From Oidiodendron maius Zn (taxonomy: Eukaryota; Ascomycota; Leotiomycetes; Myxotrichaceae), in NCBI GenBank assembly GCA_000827325.1, contig KN832871.1:1-64000 (forward strand): a stretch of 64,000 nt of DNA. The letters are read 5' to 3'. The notes under the pieces were generated by a model that was not told the origin of the DNA, ran no database searches, and saw nothing but the letters and a program-made list of their open reading frames with translations. The translations under genes and the position numbers were made by a program. This document shows positions 35,006-47,379 of this stretch, in pieces. Position 1 is the stretch's first letter. Every line of letters starts with the position of its first letter.

Positions 35006-38000
35006 CTATTCTATCTGCCCAAGACGTTGAAAGGCCGCTGGATTCAAGTCTTGAATGAATTCCTGCAGTGCACCATCTGCCATCAATGCCACAGCGTCCC
35101 TTCCAGGTTTTGTGTACCCCGTTAAGGCACTAAGTCTATGAGCAATAATGATGACAGTATGGCCTTGTTCGGTGAACTCGTCGTCAATGATACGGTAGAT
35201 GGTGGATTCGGTGTCAGAATCGAGTGACGATGTGACTTCGTCCAGGACAACCACGGGCTTTACGTCAAAACATCTTAACGAGCTGGCTTTGATAAGTGCT
35301 CGGGAGAGCGCGAATAGTTGACACTGCCCCACAGAGAGCTCCTGGAACTGCGATATCTTCTGGTCCAAGATTGAGTGTTCGCCAAACCCTGCGATATTGA
35401 CAACGGTGGGTATTTCTCCTCCAAACTGCGTGTTGCCTGCGGAGAAATGTGACCATAACCGCACTTTAGATAATGCACCAATAATAATTTCATCTGATAC
35501 TGAGGCATCTGGGTCGAGGTTGAAGCGCAAGGTCTCGTTGAACAAGACTAGAGGGTCTTGAGACACCGCAATGAAGCACCGTCGTCGTAGAATATCTAGC
35601 CTCACCTCCTTGATGTCAATGCCATCTATCTCAATCCTGCCCGACTGCAATTCGAGAAGCCGAAGAAGCGTGGCGAGTAAGGTGCTTTTACCACTATGCA
35701 AAGAGTGAGCCCTCAGATAAATGTCTATCGTGCGTAGGGACTCACCTGCCTGTACGTCCGCAGACGATGAGTTTCTGGCCTGCGGGGATATTCAGGCTCA
35801 AATTCCGTAGAGCAACAGACTCGGATCTAAGTGTTGCGCTTGTTAGCTGAGACTAAAAGACTTAATAAACATGTTACATACTGGTAGGATGCAGTAATGT
35901 TTTTGAATTCGATATGTCCCCTAGAAGGCCAGTGATCAGGGGGATCCAGGTTCGAGGCCATTCCGCCCTCAAACGGAGTCCTTTTCTCGAGCGTTTTCAA
36001 GCGAGCGATAGCACCGAGAGAAATCTCCAGCGTAGTCCAGCTTTCCACAAGTTTTAGCAATGTTTTGTTTGCTACAAGCATAATATTGAGGGCAATCCCG
36101 ACTTGTGCACCGCTAATGTGGCCCCGGAGTGCTACAGCCATAGCAACAACACCTGTTGCAATAGCCGCTGCCAAAAGATCGAGGACGAGATTAAGCCACC
36201 TCTGAAGACAGAGAAGAAGAAATTCTGGACGTTGGGAGTCATCGACACATTGCGTATTCTCCTGTATGATTGCTTTAGACCAGCCAAACGAACGTATTGT
36301 TTCGAGACCCTCGACCTGGCAAATTGAGAGTCAGCTAGGCATGCCAATTAGAGATCGATACCTACAGATTCCAAGAAGCTCGAGAAGACACCTGCCCGAA
36401 ATTCTAGCTCTAAAAAGCGGAGTTGCCTTGACGTTCGGAGATAAACTTTCTGGACGATATAAACTAAGACCATACAGGCTGGTAGAGATACTGCGAGCCA
36501 CTTTTGGGCGATGAAAAGAAGAATGACCTGCATGAGAAGCTTGAATAATTCTGAAAGTGTTATTATTTTAAGACCGTTTTGCAAAGAGATGTTGAATGCC
36601 TACGAGTTACAATAGTTTGGAGTGCTGATGGCAACTGCTTGTCAATAAGCTGGATGTCTTGAGTGAATCTAAAAATTATTAGCATTAGTCGGACTGTGCG
36701 AGCGTAGAACCTTGCCTGTTCAAGTTTGAGCCATTTTCGGTCTTGGAGAAGTAGGACAAAGGTGCGCTAGTAATAATTAGCCATCTTTGAAATCATCTTG
36801 CTAGGACATACTAACCTGGTGACGATGTGTAGAAGACGTTGATGTATACGTAACCCAGATTGTGGAGCAAGTCGGATAAGAATAGACCTACTGGAGTTTT
36901 AATTACAATGGACAGCTGGAAATCTGCGAAGAACCTACCACATCTGAGCGCTTGTTGTGATCCACGACATAACAGATAAGAAAAGGAATCCAATAATGTA
37001 GAAAGTGGTACTTTTGCCACTAGACTCCGTCCACAACTTCAGCCAGTATTGGGGCGTAGTAATGAAGAAAGAATATGAGAAAGTGAAGATGATAAGAATG
37101 GAAATATTGATAAAACCAACAAAGCCAAAATAGTAACCTATGCCTCTATTAGTCGCATCCGTGAATTTGAGAGATGATATCACCATAAAGGGAGGGGTCT
37201 CCAGTCTGCCTTGAAAGGTCTACTTCAGCTTCGTCTTTTGCTCTAAACTGGGCGCCAAGCTTGTCAAAGTTTGTTGACAGGATGGCGTTGTCTTTGATGT
37301 AATGGCTAGAAGAGAACTTTGCTATAGACGCAGCTTTGGTTTTAATATTGTGCCAATTTCCTTGATCTATTATTCCGTTGTCCCCCAGAACCACAATATG
37401 ATCCGCAGCTTGGAAGTATTGAGCTATCTGCAAGTAAGTCTGTAGCCTTAAGAATGAGCAAGGGGAATTTACACGAATTAGAAACAAGTACTACAGTAGT
37501 CTTCAACCGCCGGATCAGGCCTGTGGATCCAAATAGATTATCGAAGACGGTTTGCTCTGTTTCACCATCCAATCCACTGAAGTTGTCATCTAGCAGAAGT
37601 ATGTCGCATCTCGCAAACAATGCACGTGCGAGTGCCTGAATTTGTTAGTGCAGAATTCACCTAGCAGTCCTAAACACCTACCACCCGCTGTCTCTGTCCT
37701 CCAGACAAATTGAGTCCCCTACTGCCTATTTGGGTCTGATCTCCATCGAGAAGGGAATCCAAATCGTGGGTAAGACAACAAATATTTGTTACTTCATAGT
37801 ACCAGTTTTCATCATCTTGGTCACTGGCACCGTAGATGCCAGTGGGACCGTAAATGACTTGTTTGATAGTACCACTAGGTAACCACGGTTTCTGAGCACA
37901 GTATGCTATTTGTCGCGTTGACAGACTAATTATTCCATGAGCCGGGACAATTTCTCCAAGTATAGCACGCAACAAAGTCGATTTGCCGCTCCCAGTAGGG

Positions 38001-40071
38001 CCAGAGATTATAGTAAGTGACCCAGCGGCTACCTCAATATTGATGTTGTCCAAGACCAGCTGTTTATGGCCGATTCTTAGTTGACGGATTTGAATAGCGG
38101 GGCTTGATTTTGTCAAGTGGCCAGTTGTCGGGTCCCCTGATAACTTGTTGAGAGTAGGTTTTGGTAGTATCCCACGATTAGCTTGTAAAGATGGTCGAAG
38201 CAGATATGCTTGGATTCTTTCGAATCCAGCAAACGCTGCCACTACGCGCGGCACAATCGTCATGACCATGTTTGCAGGGTGTGTGACCATGCTCAGGATG
38301 GCCATGGTGGTGAATGCAGTTTCTGTATCTAGATTGCGGCCACGAGCTCCTAGCATCGCAGCAAAAATAACCAGCGTAATAGCTGGAGAAAATATCCCGA
38401 GCCCATTAGCTATACTTAAGTCAGCTCATGCGTGGATGTTAAACCCCTTCCAGTGCTTGTGACAAACCAGATGCATTGTAGTATACCATGACCCATCTAA
38501 GTTTTGAAGCTGCCCAGAGCTCCTTGTTTCGAAGCTCTCGAATACGATGGGTAAGATTGTGTTGGAACCCAAGCATTTTAACGACTTTCATTGCGCTTAG
38601 CATAGCGGCGATGGCAGCTATGCGATTTTGCGTTGCATAGTTCCAAGCCTTTTGGCGAGGTTGTAAATGCTTTGCAACAAACCGACTCATGTGTGAACAT
38701 ACTATATATCTTAGTATCAAGTTAGAGAGCTCCGGGGAATAACATACAGTAGATCAGCAAGATCGGAAGAGGCCAGATCCAGCCAACCTGACCTGCTAAA
38801 AGAACCACACCAATTAGTACTTCGATGACTTGCGCCCATGTTTCATGAATCATGCCGCCAATCTCAATGAGACTGTCTGCATCAGTACTCATGAGCGTAG
38901 TAGCTTCTCCATCATCATAATAGATGCTGGGTGAATTAATGGTCTTGTGATGAATAAGTCCAACGAGAGTACTCCTGGTTACGAGCTCCAGCCTGTTTAT
39001 GCAGTTTCCATACACAGCTGTTGAGAGCTGAAGTTGCTCGTTAGTGGTCGGCGAGAGAGAGCGAGAATTGGTTCTTACAGCGAGACCAACATAGACACCC
39101 ACAGCTGATACAACAAGCCAATAGCCACGGCTGCTTTCCGATCCCGCGGGGTATACCCCAACGTATCTGATAGACTCTTTGATAAGGATTGGCTGGGAAT
39201 AGCGAAATATAATTAAAAACAATCGAGGTATAATAGCAGCGAGAAATGGGCTGCTCAAGCATTTCATCAAAGCTAGAGGTAAAGTTTTCTGGGTTTCGGG
39301 TTTGGCTAGCCTTGTAAGGAGGAGAATACGGCTGTTCTGAGATTATGACTAACCTCTCTGAGACCATATCTGAAGCATTGCATTTCTTGTGAACTCTGGC
39401 TTTATGTCTCCGCTAAGGGATGGCAAATCTTTGTCGACTAGTACATTCCTGTACCCACGAAGAAGAATTGGGTTGATCCATGTAAACAAGACTCTACTCA
39501 AGACGCCGTGGAATTCTTCGGGAGACTGGCTAGCTACGCTGAATGCCGGAGTCTTGGTGCGACTTTCAAGTACCAGAAGCGCTAAATGTATGGAAAAACG
39601 AATAATTATGGCACGGGAGGTATTCGTTTGTCTAGCAGTCTCCGATGGCATAGTCAGGTAGACGGCATCGCACAGTATAGATGCGAGAAGGTATAGCGTA
39701 GCTAGATCTGAAGGTTTAGAAGACCGCTGTTGTTCCAGGAGTAAAAGCAGACTGAGGCCAAGGGCAGCAAGCACAGAAGCAAACAGTGAGACCAGAAAAT
39801 TGATGTTATGTGGAGCCTCTAGGATCAAATATTTCGTCCAATATGATAATAGTATGATCGAGAGCAATATTCCAAGAGCCTAGGTCATTGTTAGTTTAGA
39901 GATAGGAGAGGGGCTAGGGAAACCGGCAGCTTTAGAAAATCCTTGCCAGTTTGCACTACTTCTAAGGCTAGAACTCCGAAGCCTCCACAGTCTGAGAGGA
40001 AGAAATAGTAGGAATGTTGTGGCACAAGTTGCAGATGTGGTATTTACAGCGTGTGCATACTCTGAGGCCAT
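35006..40071 (-). CDS. ABCC-type (MRP-like) ABC transporter, possibly disrupted near its 5' end
   Basis: Minus strand, about 16 exons; nearly every junction can be read as GT...AG with frame kept. Layout: an N-terminal TMD0-like part, TMD1, NBD1 (Walker A GPTGSGKST near 38,000, signature LNLSGGQRQRV near 37,690, Walker B DILLLDDNFSGLD near 37,590), TMD2, and NBD2 (Walker A GRTGSGKST split by an intron at about 35,697-35,745, signature ELSVGQCQ, Walker B VVVLDEVTSSLD). The two-NBD plan matches fungal multidrug exporters. NBD1 has Asp in place of the catalytic Glu and Asn in place of the switch His (VSNS), so site 1 looks non-hydrolysing, as in many ABCC proteins. One intron (36,669-36,715) has a GC donor. 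Near 39,960 the frame of FLLFLPLRLWRLRSSS passes to VVQTGKDFLKL in another frame with no intron between: a 1-nt frameshift or assembly error. The start is uncertain; 40,071 is the first in-frame ATG. Confidence 0.82.
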
Positions 40072-41109
40072 TGTGAATGCCTCGGAGGTTGCGGTCGTAA
40101 TGAGTAGAGCCAGGAACGATGCTTTCGCCAATGTTGTGGAGTTATTCCCATTAAGTTAATAGCTGATTAGCCAGGTGTCGGTATTATGAGGCTCCAAGAT
40201 GCTTGGGATCTTTAATTCCAGATGCAAGTCACGGTCGGAGATGCGCTCTGTGGGCTGGTGCTTGGTTATTGCTACAGAATATGTCGAATCGTTGGACGTA
40301 CGCCGTCGTTAAGTGAGCACCTATAAAGTGGACAGAGTCTTGGGAATTTTGGATAAGGTGCTTGATCGTGGTAGCTCTTTTGATCGGTAGAGGTCAAGTG
40401 CTGGTTGGACGGTGCGTAAAAACCGGAGATTGATTGGAAGTACGAAGGATCACTTGAAAAGTCCGGACCCTGGGCCAGAGCCCACCTGTTGTTGGAACAC
40501 TGTTTGCCTCGCAACTGCATACGAGCAGCAGCAGACAGCAGATTCCAGTGGATATTATAGGCTGCCTGCCCTGCAAAGACAGGGGACCTGGTTCTTGGCT
40601 CAGGACTTGAAATCTTCCGTAGTCGTTCGTATAGAAATCACACCATTTTCCACGCAGCTACCCACATTACAAGGGGCGCCACGATTTCTTCGAATCATTA
40701 TACGGTCCGTAATCGCAATCTTCTGCCTAAATAGGAAACTAACCCAGTGTGCTGCTACTACCCCCATGTAAGAATCAAGAAGATATTGTGGGAGAGGGCT
40801 CAGATGTTTGTTAGCGAACTGGCTCTGTGTAGCCTCAGATGTTCGCTTACCAACTGCATGTCGGAGTGACCGAATAAAACAACTAAAAGCCTTATCTGTT
40901 TACAGTATGTTCTGATTCGTGTTTAATATGCGCGGAACCAGTGGAACGATCTGGGCTGGCCGCTTTGAAATAGCCTCTCATTAAACGCAGATAGTACTGT
41001 ATCACCATCATTGTGCTCTTCCGTCTGGACGAAAATCACATTAAATCTACCTCGTGCATGAAAATGTTTCTGAGGATGCCAAGTATGAATTACGCGGCGG
41101 GAAGAAGAT
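40072..41109. other. Intergenic
   Basis: About 1 kb. The upstream exon of the ABC transporter may lie in the first 200 nt, but I could not place it. No other gene seen. Confidence 0.45.
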
Positions 41110-41907
41110 CTAGCCAACCACGTGAAACTTCTCCAACAGTGGGCCTATCGCTCCTCTCCAGGCAGTGATGGCCATTTCCGGAAATGCACCGATTCCTACC
41201 TCTGACAGCGGCTTCCCGTCTACCTCGGTATCAAGTTTCCGTATGAGTTGCTCTGTAAATTCATCGAGCGGCATTGGCTTCGGAGCCTTATCAGGGCCAC
41301 CTGACATTTCGATAACTCGAGCCTTATGCTCTTCAAGCAGTTCCGTTTCGACATATGGCGGAAACACTTCCGTCACATTGATATTGGTCCCAGCGGTCTG
41401 GGACCGGAGCGCGATGGCAAAGGCGTGGAGAGCCGCCTTTGTAGGACCGTAGACGGGAAAGAATGGCACAGGGACAAACGCAAGGCCAGAGGAGATCAGA
41501 ATGATGCTACATGGCTTCGGCTTCTTGAGAAGAACAGGGACCAGTATCTGGCACAGTACAATTGGCGCCGTGAGGTTAGTTGCCACTTCCTGCGAAACAA
41601 TGTCGTAGTTTGGAATTGGGCTGTCATTGAACAAGAGGAATGTTTGGATTCCAGCACTGACAATGACGGTATCGATATCTGGGTAGCTATGGAATAACCC
41701 ATTGATGTTGGAAGGGAGTTCGGTGATGTTGCTAAAGTCGAAGGCAGAAGTCTTGAGACCGGGGAGCTCAGTTGCAAGCGCAGAGAGCCGCCCAAGACGG
41801 CGCCCTGTTACTATGACCGTCTTGCCTTGCGAATGGATGGCCCGAGCAAGGCCCCGACCAATACCGCTGGTCCCGCCAAGAATCAGTACTGTATTTTTAA
41901 TGGACAT
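41110..41907 (-). CDS. Short-chain dehydrogenase/reductase, DltE-like
   Basis: 265 residues, intronless. Classical SDR: cofactor motif GGTSGIG (11-17), VTGRRLGRL (33-41) where the Arg pair after strand 2 suggests NADP(H), SAGIQ (84-88), N111, and the catalytic S140, Y153, K157 in YGPTK. The C-terminal part (EVFPPYVETEL) resembles COG3967/DltE-type oxidoreductases. The substrate is unknown. It is divergent from the Zn2Cys6 regulator at 42,897, with about 1 kb between starts, and could belong to one cluster with that regulator, the aldehyde dehydrogenase and the hydrolase. Confidence 0.9.
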   Translation of the reverse strand: MSIKNTVLILGGTSGIGRGLARAIHSQGKTVIVTGRRLGRLSALATELPGLKTSAFDFSNITELPSNINGLFHSYPDIDTVIVSAGIQTFLLFNDSPIPNYDIVSQEVATNLTAPIVLCQILVPVLLKKPKPCSIILISSGLAFVPVPFFPVYGPTKAALHAFAIALRSQTAGTNINVTEVFPPYVETELLEEHKARVIEMSGGPDKAPKPMPLDEFTEQLIRKLDTEVDGKPLSEVGIGAFPEMAITAWRGAIGPLLEKFHVVG

Positions 41908-42896
41908 GTTGGTAGGTGAATGATCTTTAATGCAATGTGTTCAGTTTGATGTTGGAATGTATTGGTGCTTGCGAATAACTATATCCTTTCCCCTCTTACC
42001 CTCTTTTATATTTCTTGTAGTCTTCCGTGGAGTTTATCACCGCCCTAACTCCGCTGTTTAACCACGATACTGCATCGTGGAGAGGGGACTCAATACACTA
42101 TACTATCCCCTGAATCGAAATGCCTTGGATGGGGTAAATAAAAAGTTTCGCGAGACCACAAGCGGTGGAGCATTGCCCGTCTGCATTTCTTCCCTCCCAA
42201 ACGAAGTGAAGACAGCCTTTGAAATTTGTTTAGTTATGTTTCAATCCAAGGAATGCTGCTCCGTGATAGAAATACTGACGCAGCTCGCTCGGATTTAAGA
42301 GAGAATCACACGCCATCAGCGTGGTAGTTACCATGACCAATCAACGCAGTAAAGCTTCAATAGACGCATTGGAAACCCCATCCCGGCCTAATACTGGGGC
42401 CAGGAATGGTCCAGGAAGAGGATATCCCCGCAGCTGATCTGAGAATACAGTAGGTGTTTCTTCATACTACTACTGGTCTGTGTTTATTGCTTAATATGAT
42501 GATGATGATGATGGCCAATATCGATATACAGCATAGACACATACCTGGCCGTATTACACTTTGAGATATCGGCTCGCCCAATCCAGACCCGGACACTACG
42601 CTCGATGTAGTATGCAGTGGTTCAGTCTGCAGGCTATGAATCCCATTGGCGGCTCCAGGCGGTGAAAATGTCGCTTATGCAGGTTTTACTGTACCGTGGA
42701 ATGCCACGCTCTTGCCACATCCGTCACGTAACGAAGCCCCTTCACATTCCAGTAACCCCGTAGCCCGGAAGTTACAGATAATGTTGACATACCCATAGTT
42801 TACATCAAGTGATGCTTCTCAGTACGTACAGCAGGACCTGGGGCTTGATAATCCGGCGCCTATATACTGTCGGCCCAAACCACCACCAGTGCAGCC
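41908..42896. promoter_or_regulatory. Divergent intergenic region (SDR / regulator)
   Basis: 989 nt between two divergent starts. It contains a (GAT)n run near 42,497-42,511 and no supported gene; the 73-codon frame at 42,077 matches nothing. Inverted CGG-type half sites expected for a Zn2Cys6 protein were not found convincingly. Confidence 0.4.
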
Positions 42897-44550
42897 ATGG
42901 TGTATTGCGGCAAGCCATCGCGAGCTTGTGCGCAATGCAAGCAGCGAAGAGTGAGGGTAAGAATAGCCCCAATTGTCCTTGCTCGGCTTCAAAGTTCCTC
43001 CTGTTGCTCTGTCCTCCTTCATCCATCGGGGACTGATGCTCGCATAGTGCGATTTCAAGGATGTTTGCCTTCCATGTGTCAAAGCCGGCTTGACATGTTC
43101 CGGCACTCGTGACCCAAAGCAATTAGTTTTTAGGGACGAGAGCCAAACAGTTGTCCGGAAGGCTATCATGTCCAAATTTCGTCAACGGCAGATCGATTTG
43201 CCAGTTGATGTTCGCGCAAGGAATCTTTTCTTCTCTCGTTATGTTACTGGCAATACCCGGGCCTTCGAGTACATGCAATCATTCGCTTCTGACACGAGCC
43301 AGCATCTCCAAGCAAGTATTGACGCAGTGAGCCTTGCACATTTCTCTGTCAAAGCGAATTCTTCCCGCATCATGGACAAGGCTCGGAGAAAATATGTACT
43401 TGCTCTTCAGTTGACGAACCGAATCCTCCAGGTGCCGGAAGAGGCCACTAAAGATGTAACCATGCTTGCTATCTTGCTACTTGATTTGTTTGAAAAGATT
43501 GCTAAGACTACGAGGCGCTCTTCGAAATTCTGGACGAACCATATTAATGGCGCACTGGCCCTTGCAATACTTCGAGGAGAGCAGCAGTTCAGTAACACTA
43601 CCGGCCTCCGAATGTATCTTCAATTGAGCGCCTCAATACTTATATGTTGTGTTCAGCACGAAATTGCGGTTCCTGCCGACTTCATTACTCTTCGAAATAA
43701 AGCAAGCGAGTATATGAACCCACTTGATCCGAAATATCGATTGACCGACACTGTCGTGGGGTTTGTCCAGTTGCGAAGGGCCATGAAAGATGACAACCTA
43801 TTTGGGGCTGCCGTTGTAGCCGTGGCACGAAATCTGGACGCCGATCTGAATGCGATTTCGATGACGATGCCTCCAGATTTCCAGTATCACACAGTAAATA
43901 CTCCGTCTGAGTTGGATGAGGTATACCGGGATTTCTTCCATGTCTATCCGAATTCTCGGGCGACCCATGTCTGGAACCTTATTCGTATCCTGAGGATCCT
44001 CCTAAATGAGACCATAGTGGAACAATGCTTCCAGGTATTAGTCCTCGACACTGCTGCGACACTTGCTGAACAATGGCGAGGAGACCAAACCAGGCGCTCT
44101 CTGGAAATAATCGGCCAGTTAGCGGCAGAAATATGTGCTACTGCTCCTCAATACACCTTATGGCATCGCCTGCCCTGTAACTCGCCCAATTCGATATCTC
44201 ACCAACTTTCAGGGAACAGCCATGGTTACCGCTCTGAAGCTTTGCAAGACTATGTTTCAATGCACTCATCACACAATGGGCCGTACGGGGATATGTCGGG
44301 CGACGAGCTTACGGCCGTCCAGTGTACACAGTGTCACTCTCTCATATTCCCTCTTTACATCGCTGGACGATGCGCTACTTGCACAGAACAGATGCGACGG
44401 TGGATAACCAACCATTTATATTCCATCAGTTCAGACACGGGAATCAAGGAAGCTAGATCTGTAGCTGATATTCTGGAACGCCGGGAGGAGGCGAATTGGA
44501 ATCCTTGGTCAGTATATGCCATGGTTGGCAGCTATTCCTTCTCGGCATAG
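42897..44550 (+). CDS. Zn2Cys6 transcription factor
   Basis: Two exons: 42897-42956 (20 codons) and 43048-44550, with a 91-nt GTAAGA...ATAG intron, giving 520 residues. The intron splits the zinc cluster: C11-x2-C14-x6-C21-x5-C27-x2-C30-x6-C37 is perfect only after splicing, so the large downstream frame from 43,090 alone is incomplete. Right after it comes GTRDPKQLVFRDES, the usual follow-on in this fungal_specific_TF_2 type (PGYRDxxDLxFRDES). The rest is helical, with few named motifs and a CTQCHSLIFPLYIAGRCATC cysteine group near the C-terminus that might bind a second metal (inference). It lies 326 nt before the aldehyde dehydrogenase on the same strand. Confidence 0.88.
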
Positions 44551-44774
44551 GGAAGATGCGACAACTATTTAAGATGCGCATCGACTTGTTCGGTGTTGTT
44601 ATTGGACAACCGTAGAAGCCCTATGCATGTCTTGCAGTACGGTAGGTCCAATCCATCGTTGGGCCAATAAGGGAGATCACGTAAGATCTTGTACCGAAGT
44701 AGATGATGACTGTGCCGTCGTACTGTAGTGGTGCAGCAGAGACAAGATTCCAGGACGGAAATACGTCAGCACTA

Positions 44775-44784
44775 GATATTTAAG
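44775..44784 (+). promoter_or_regulatory. TATA-like element before aldehyde dehydrogenase
   Basis: GATATTTAAG about 93 nt upstream of the ATG at 44,877, followed by a C/T-rich stretch and short leader. Confidence 0.3.
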
Positions 44785-44876
44785 AGCGTGATGACTCCCC
44801 TCAAACATCTTCTACTGTAATTCTAATCCAATACTTCAACTATCAACATTTGAGAGTCAAGCTAGAATTTTCGACC

Positions 44877-46436
44877 ATGACCGCCACGAAGCAAGAGTTT
44901 GAGTCTCGGCTCTTTATAAACAACCAGTTCGTCCACGCCAAATCTGGAAAGACCATCACCGCCACAAACCCTGCAGATGGCAGTCTTGTTGGAGTGGCCG
45001 AGGCAGCTGGCCCTGAAGACGTGGATGCGGCGGTGGCAGCCGCCAGTGCTGCTTTCAAAGGAGAATGGTCCACGTTCACTGGGCTCCAGCGAAGGAATTG
45101 CCTTGTGAAGCTCGCTGATCTGATAGAAAAACGGATCCCTGAATTGGCGCGTGTTGACACGCTCTCAATGGGAGTTCCCATTATGTTATCTCAGCATTTC
45201 GTTCACCCATGGGGAGTAGGTATTCTGAGATCGATCGCTGGATATGCGGACAAGATCGAGGGCCAAAGTTTCACGGACCAAGACGACGGCTTTTACAAGG
45301 TAGAGAATCCTTTCGTTATTATTTAGGCAGTAAATCTTTCATTTAAGCTTGGACTCCCGTGGATACTGGGCAATAATGAGACTAAGCTTTATTAGATAGT
45401 CGAGTGGTGCCCGGCGGGGGTGACGGCGGCGATTTCAACCTGGAACGCTGGCCTCGCATACTTTGCTGGTTACGCCGGAGCAGCACTTGCAGCTGGCAAT
45501 ACTTTTATATATAAGGCTTCCGAGAAGGCGCCGTTCAATGCGTTGATGATTGCTGATCTTATCCCGGAGGCCGGCTTCCCTCCAGGAGTTTTGAATATCA
45601 TCTCTGGCGGCGGCGAGACTGGTGCACTTCTCGCATCCCATATGCAGATTCGCGTCATCGGATTTACAGGCTCAGCCCCGACCGGCAAGAAGGTTGCAGA
45701 GCTCGCGGCAAGGAGCAACCTGAAGAAGACCATTCTTGAGCTTGGCGGCAAGGCTCCCGGTATCGTGTTTGACGATTGCAATATCGAAAATGTACTACAG
45801 ACTTGTGGTGACATCTTTCTATCGATTAATGGTCAGGCATGTACAGCCAGCACGAGAATCCTGGTCCAATCGACCATTGTAGAAGAACTCACCAAGAAGA
45901 TGAAGGAGAGGTTTGAGAATATGGAGGCGTTGATCGGATGCAATCCGATCGAGCCGACTTCCCGAGTCGGCACTCTTGCAGATACAAAGCAGCTTGAACA
46001 TGTTTTGAAGGGGTTTGAGATAGGAAAGGAAAGTGGTAAACTTATCACCGGCGGTAGTCGCAAGGGAACTACAGGATGCTATGTTCAACCGACGATATTT
46101 GTGGACGTGGAGGAAGATTCTAAGCTCTGGCGAGAAGAAGTCTACGGTCCCGTAGTTCTCATTAAGTCGTTTGAGACTGAAGAGGATGCTATCAGGATGG
46201 GCAATGACACGGAGTATGGGCTTGCTGCGCAGATATTCACGAGGGATATCGCAAGAGCGATACGGGTGTCAAGGAAGATGGACGTCGGAGTTGTTACGAT
46301 TAACTCTGGAGGCATTGGAGATAACCAGTCGAGCTTTGGAGGGATGAAGGGTAGCGGTCTTGGTCGCACGGGAGGCTGGTACGGCGTCAAGGAGTTCATG
46401 GAACCTAAGTCCATCAAGATAAACATGAAAGTATGA
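44877..46436 (+). CDS. NAD(P)-dependent aldehyde dehydrogenase
   Basis: Two exons, 44877-45299 and 45396-46436 (96-nt intron GTAGAG...TTAG), give 487 residues, normal for the family. The catalytic Cys is C290 in NGQACTASTR, the general base E256 in ELGGKAP, the cofactor loop FTGSAPTGKK (231-240), and K181 in IYKASE. Two variants stand out: the usual PWNFP reads TWNAG (N158 kept) and KPSE reads KASE. The C-terminal FGGMKGSGLGRTGGWYGVKEFMEPKSI is standard. It oxidises an aldehyde to the acid; the substrate is unknown, with benzaldehyde/betaine-aldehyde type relatives being closest by eye. The regulator upstream and the C-N hydrolase downstream are on the same strand. Confidence 0.92.
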
Positions 46437-46673
46437 TAGCTAGATTAACCTGCGAGGAGGGGGTCTGAGAAATAACACAGCAGACAGCAAGTCTGGAGAT
46501 CATACATGACTATTCCTCAATGTTGTGTTCAGGCTCTTGAATATTTCGGGACAATCTATGTAACTACTCTTTATTAAAGACGCTTACATCCCTCTTGTAT
46601 CAGTATATATGCCTACGAAGGGTTGCAGGAGATTTTTGATAGATTTGTGTTGCGCATCCTTCCAAAAAGTCCC

Positions 46674-47015
46674 TCATTCCAGCGAAACAACCACATTCCT
46701 GGCCGAGACTCCGTCTCGAACAATGCCAAACGCAGTCTCGAGACCCTCTAGGCCCCTTCCTGCAACTAGAGGCTCTGGGGCAGGTATAAATTTCCACTCG
46801 GCCAAAGCTCTCGGCTGATAATTTGCAAAGACGGCAGCGTCTAGGTCGTTTTGTGCAATGCTGTTGCCAATAATATACTTAGATTCAACACCATCTGGTA
46901 TTTCGCCGTCATACGGAAAACCCAGCGCTACAAATTTATTTCCCCGGGTTCTCGAAACAATCTCAAGAACCATCTTGGTGGCGTTCTGGCCGTGGTCAGC
47001 GCGAATGACAGTGAC
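46674..47015 (-). pseudogene. 3' remnant of a zinc-type reductase gene (MDR family)
   Basis: On the minus strand 100 codons end with the C-terminus of a ToxD-like medium-chain reductase: FPYDGEIPDGVESKYIIGNS, YQPRALAEWKFIPAPEPLV and RDGVSARNVVVSLE. Some 15 residues further upstream (SADHGQNATKMVLEI) are still family-like. The GroES-like and Rossmann domains are missing; sequence above 47,020 is unrelated. It is a decayed gene lying between the aldehyde dehydrogenase and the hydrolase, transcribed against both. The enoyl-reductase-like gene at 28,712 belongs to the same superfamily but differs in C-terminal sequence. Confidence 0.75.
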
Positions 47016-47379
47016 ATTACCAACTGCTGGTGGTCAATATATATTATGGCTCGGATTTACTGGCATCCAGAGAGGGTTTGAAAGAAATCTTGCTGAAATT
47101 ACCATGACAAAATTAAAACTGTGGTTCGCCAGCCCAATGAAAGTATTATGCTTCAAGCACGCTAGGATTCGGAATGCATAAGCCGTGTACCTTAAATACC
47201 TTTCTTACGGGAGACCTGTAAAGGTCATGTGATGTAAACCGTAACGTAGCATGTCGCCGATGGAACGAAGCAGTAATGGGCTATTATGTAACTCATAACA
47301 AGAATATAAGGGAGAAACTGTTCTTGTATTTTCTCTATTGCTGTATATTCGCGAAAGATTTTAAGGAGAATCATATATC
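47016..47379. other. Intergenic / promoter of C-N hydrolase
   Basis: 364 nt with no gene; AT-rich toward the hydrolase start. Confidence 0.45.

Noticed and set aside
40272-40771. Frames of 82-119 codons upstream of the ABC transporter
   Set aside because: They do not resemble an ABCC N-terminus and lie on both strands at once.
42077-42298. 73-codon plus-strand frame before the regulator
   Set aside because: No family match; lies in the divergent promoter region.
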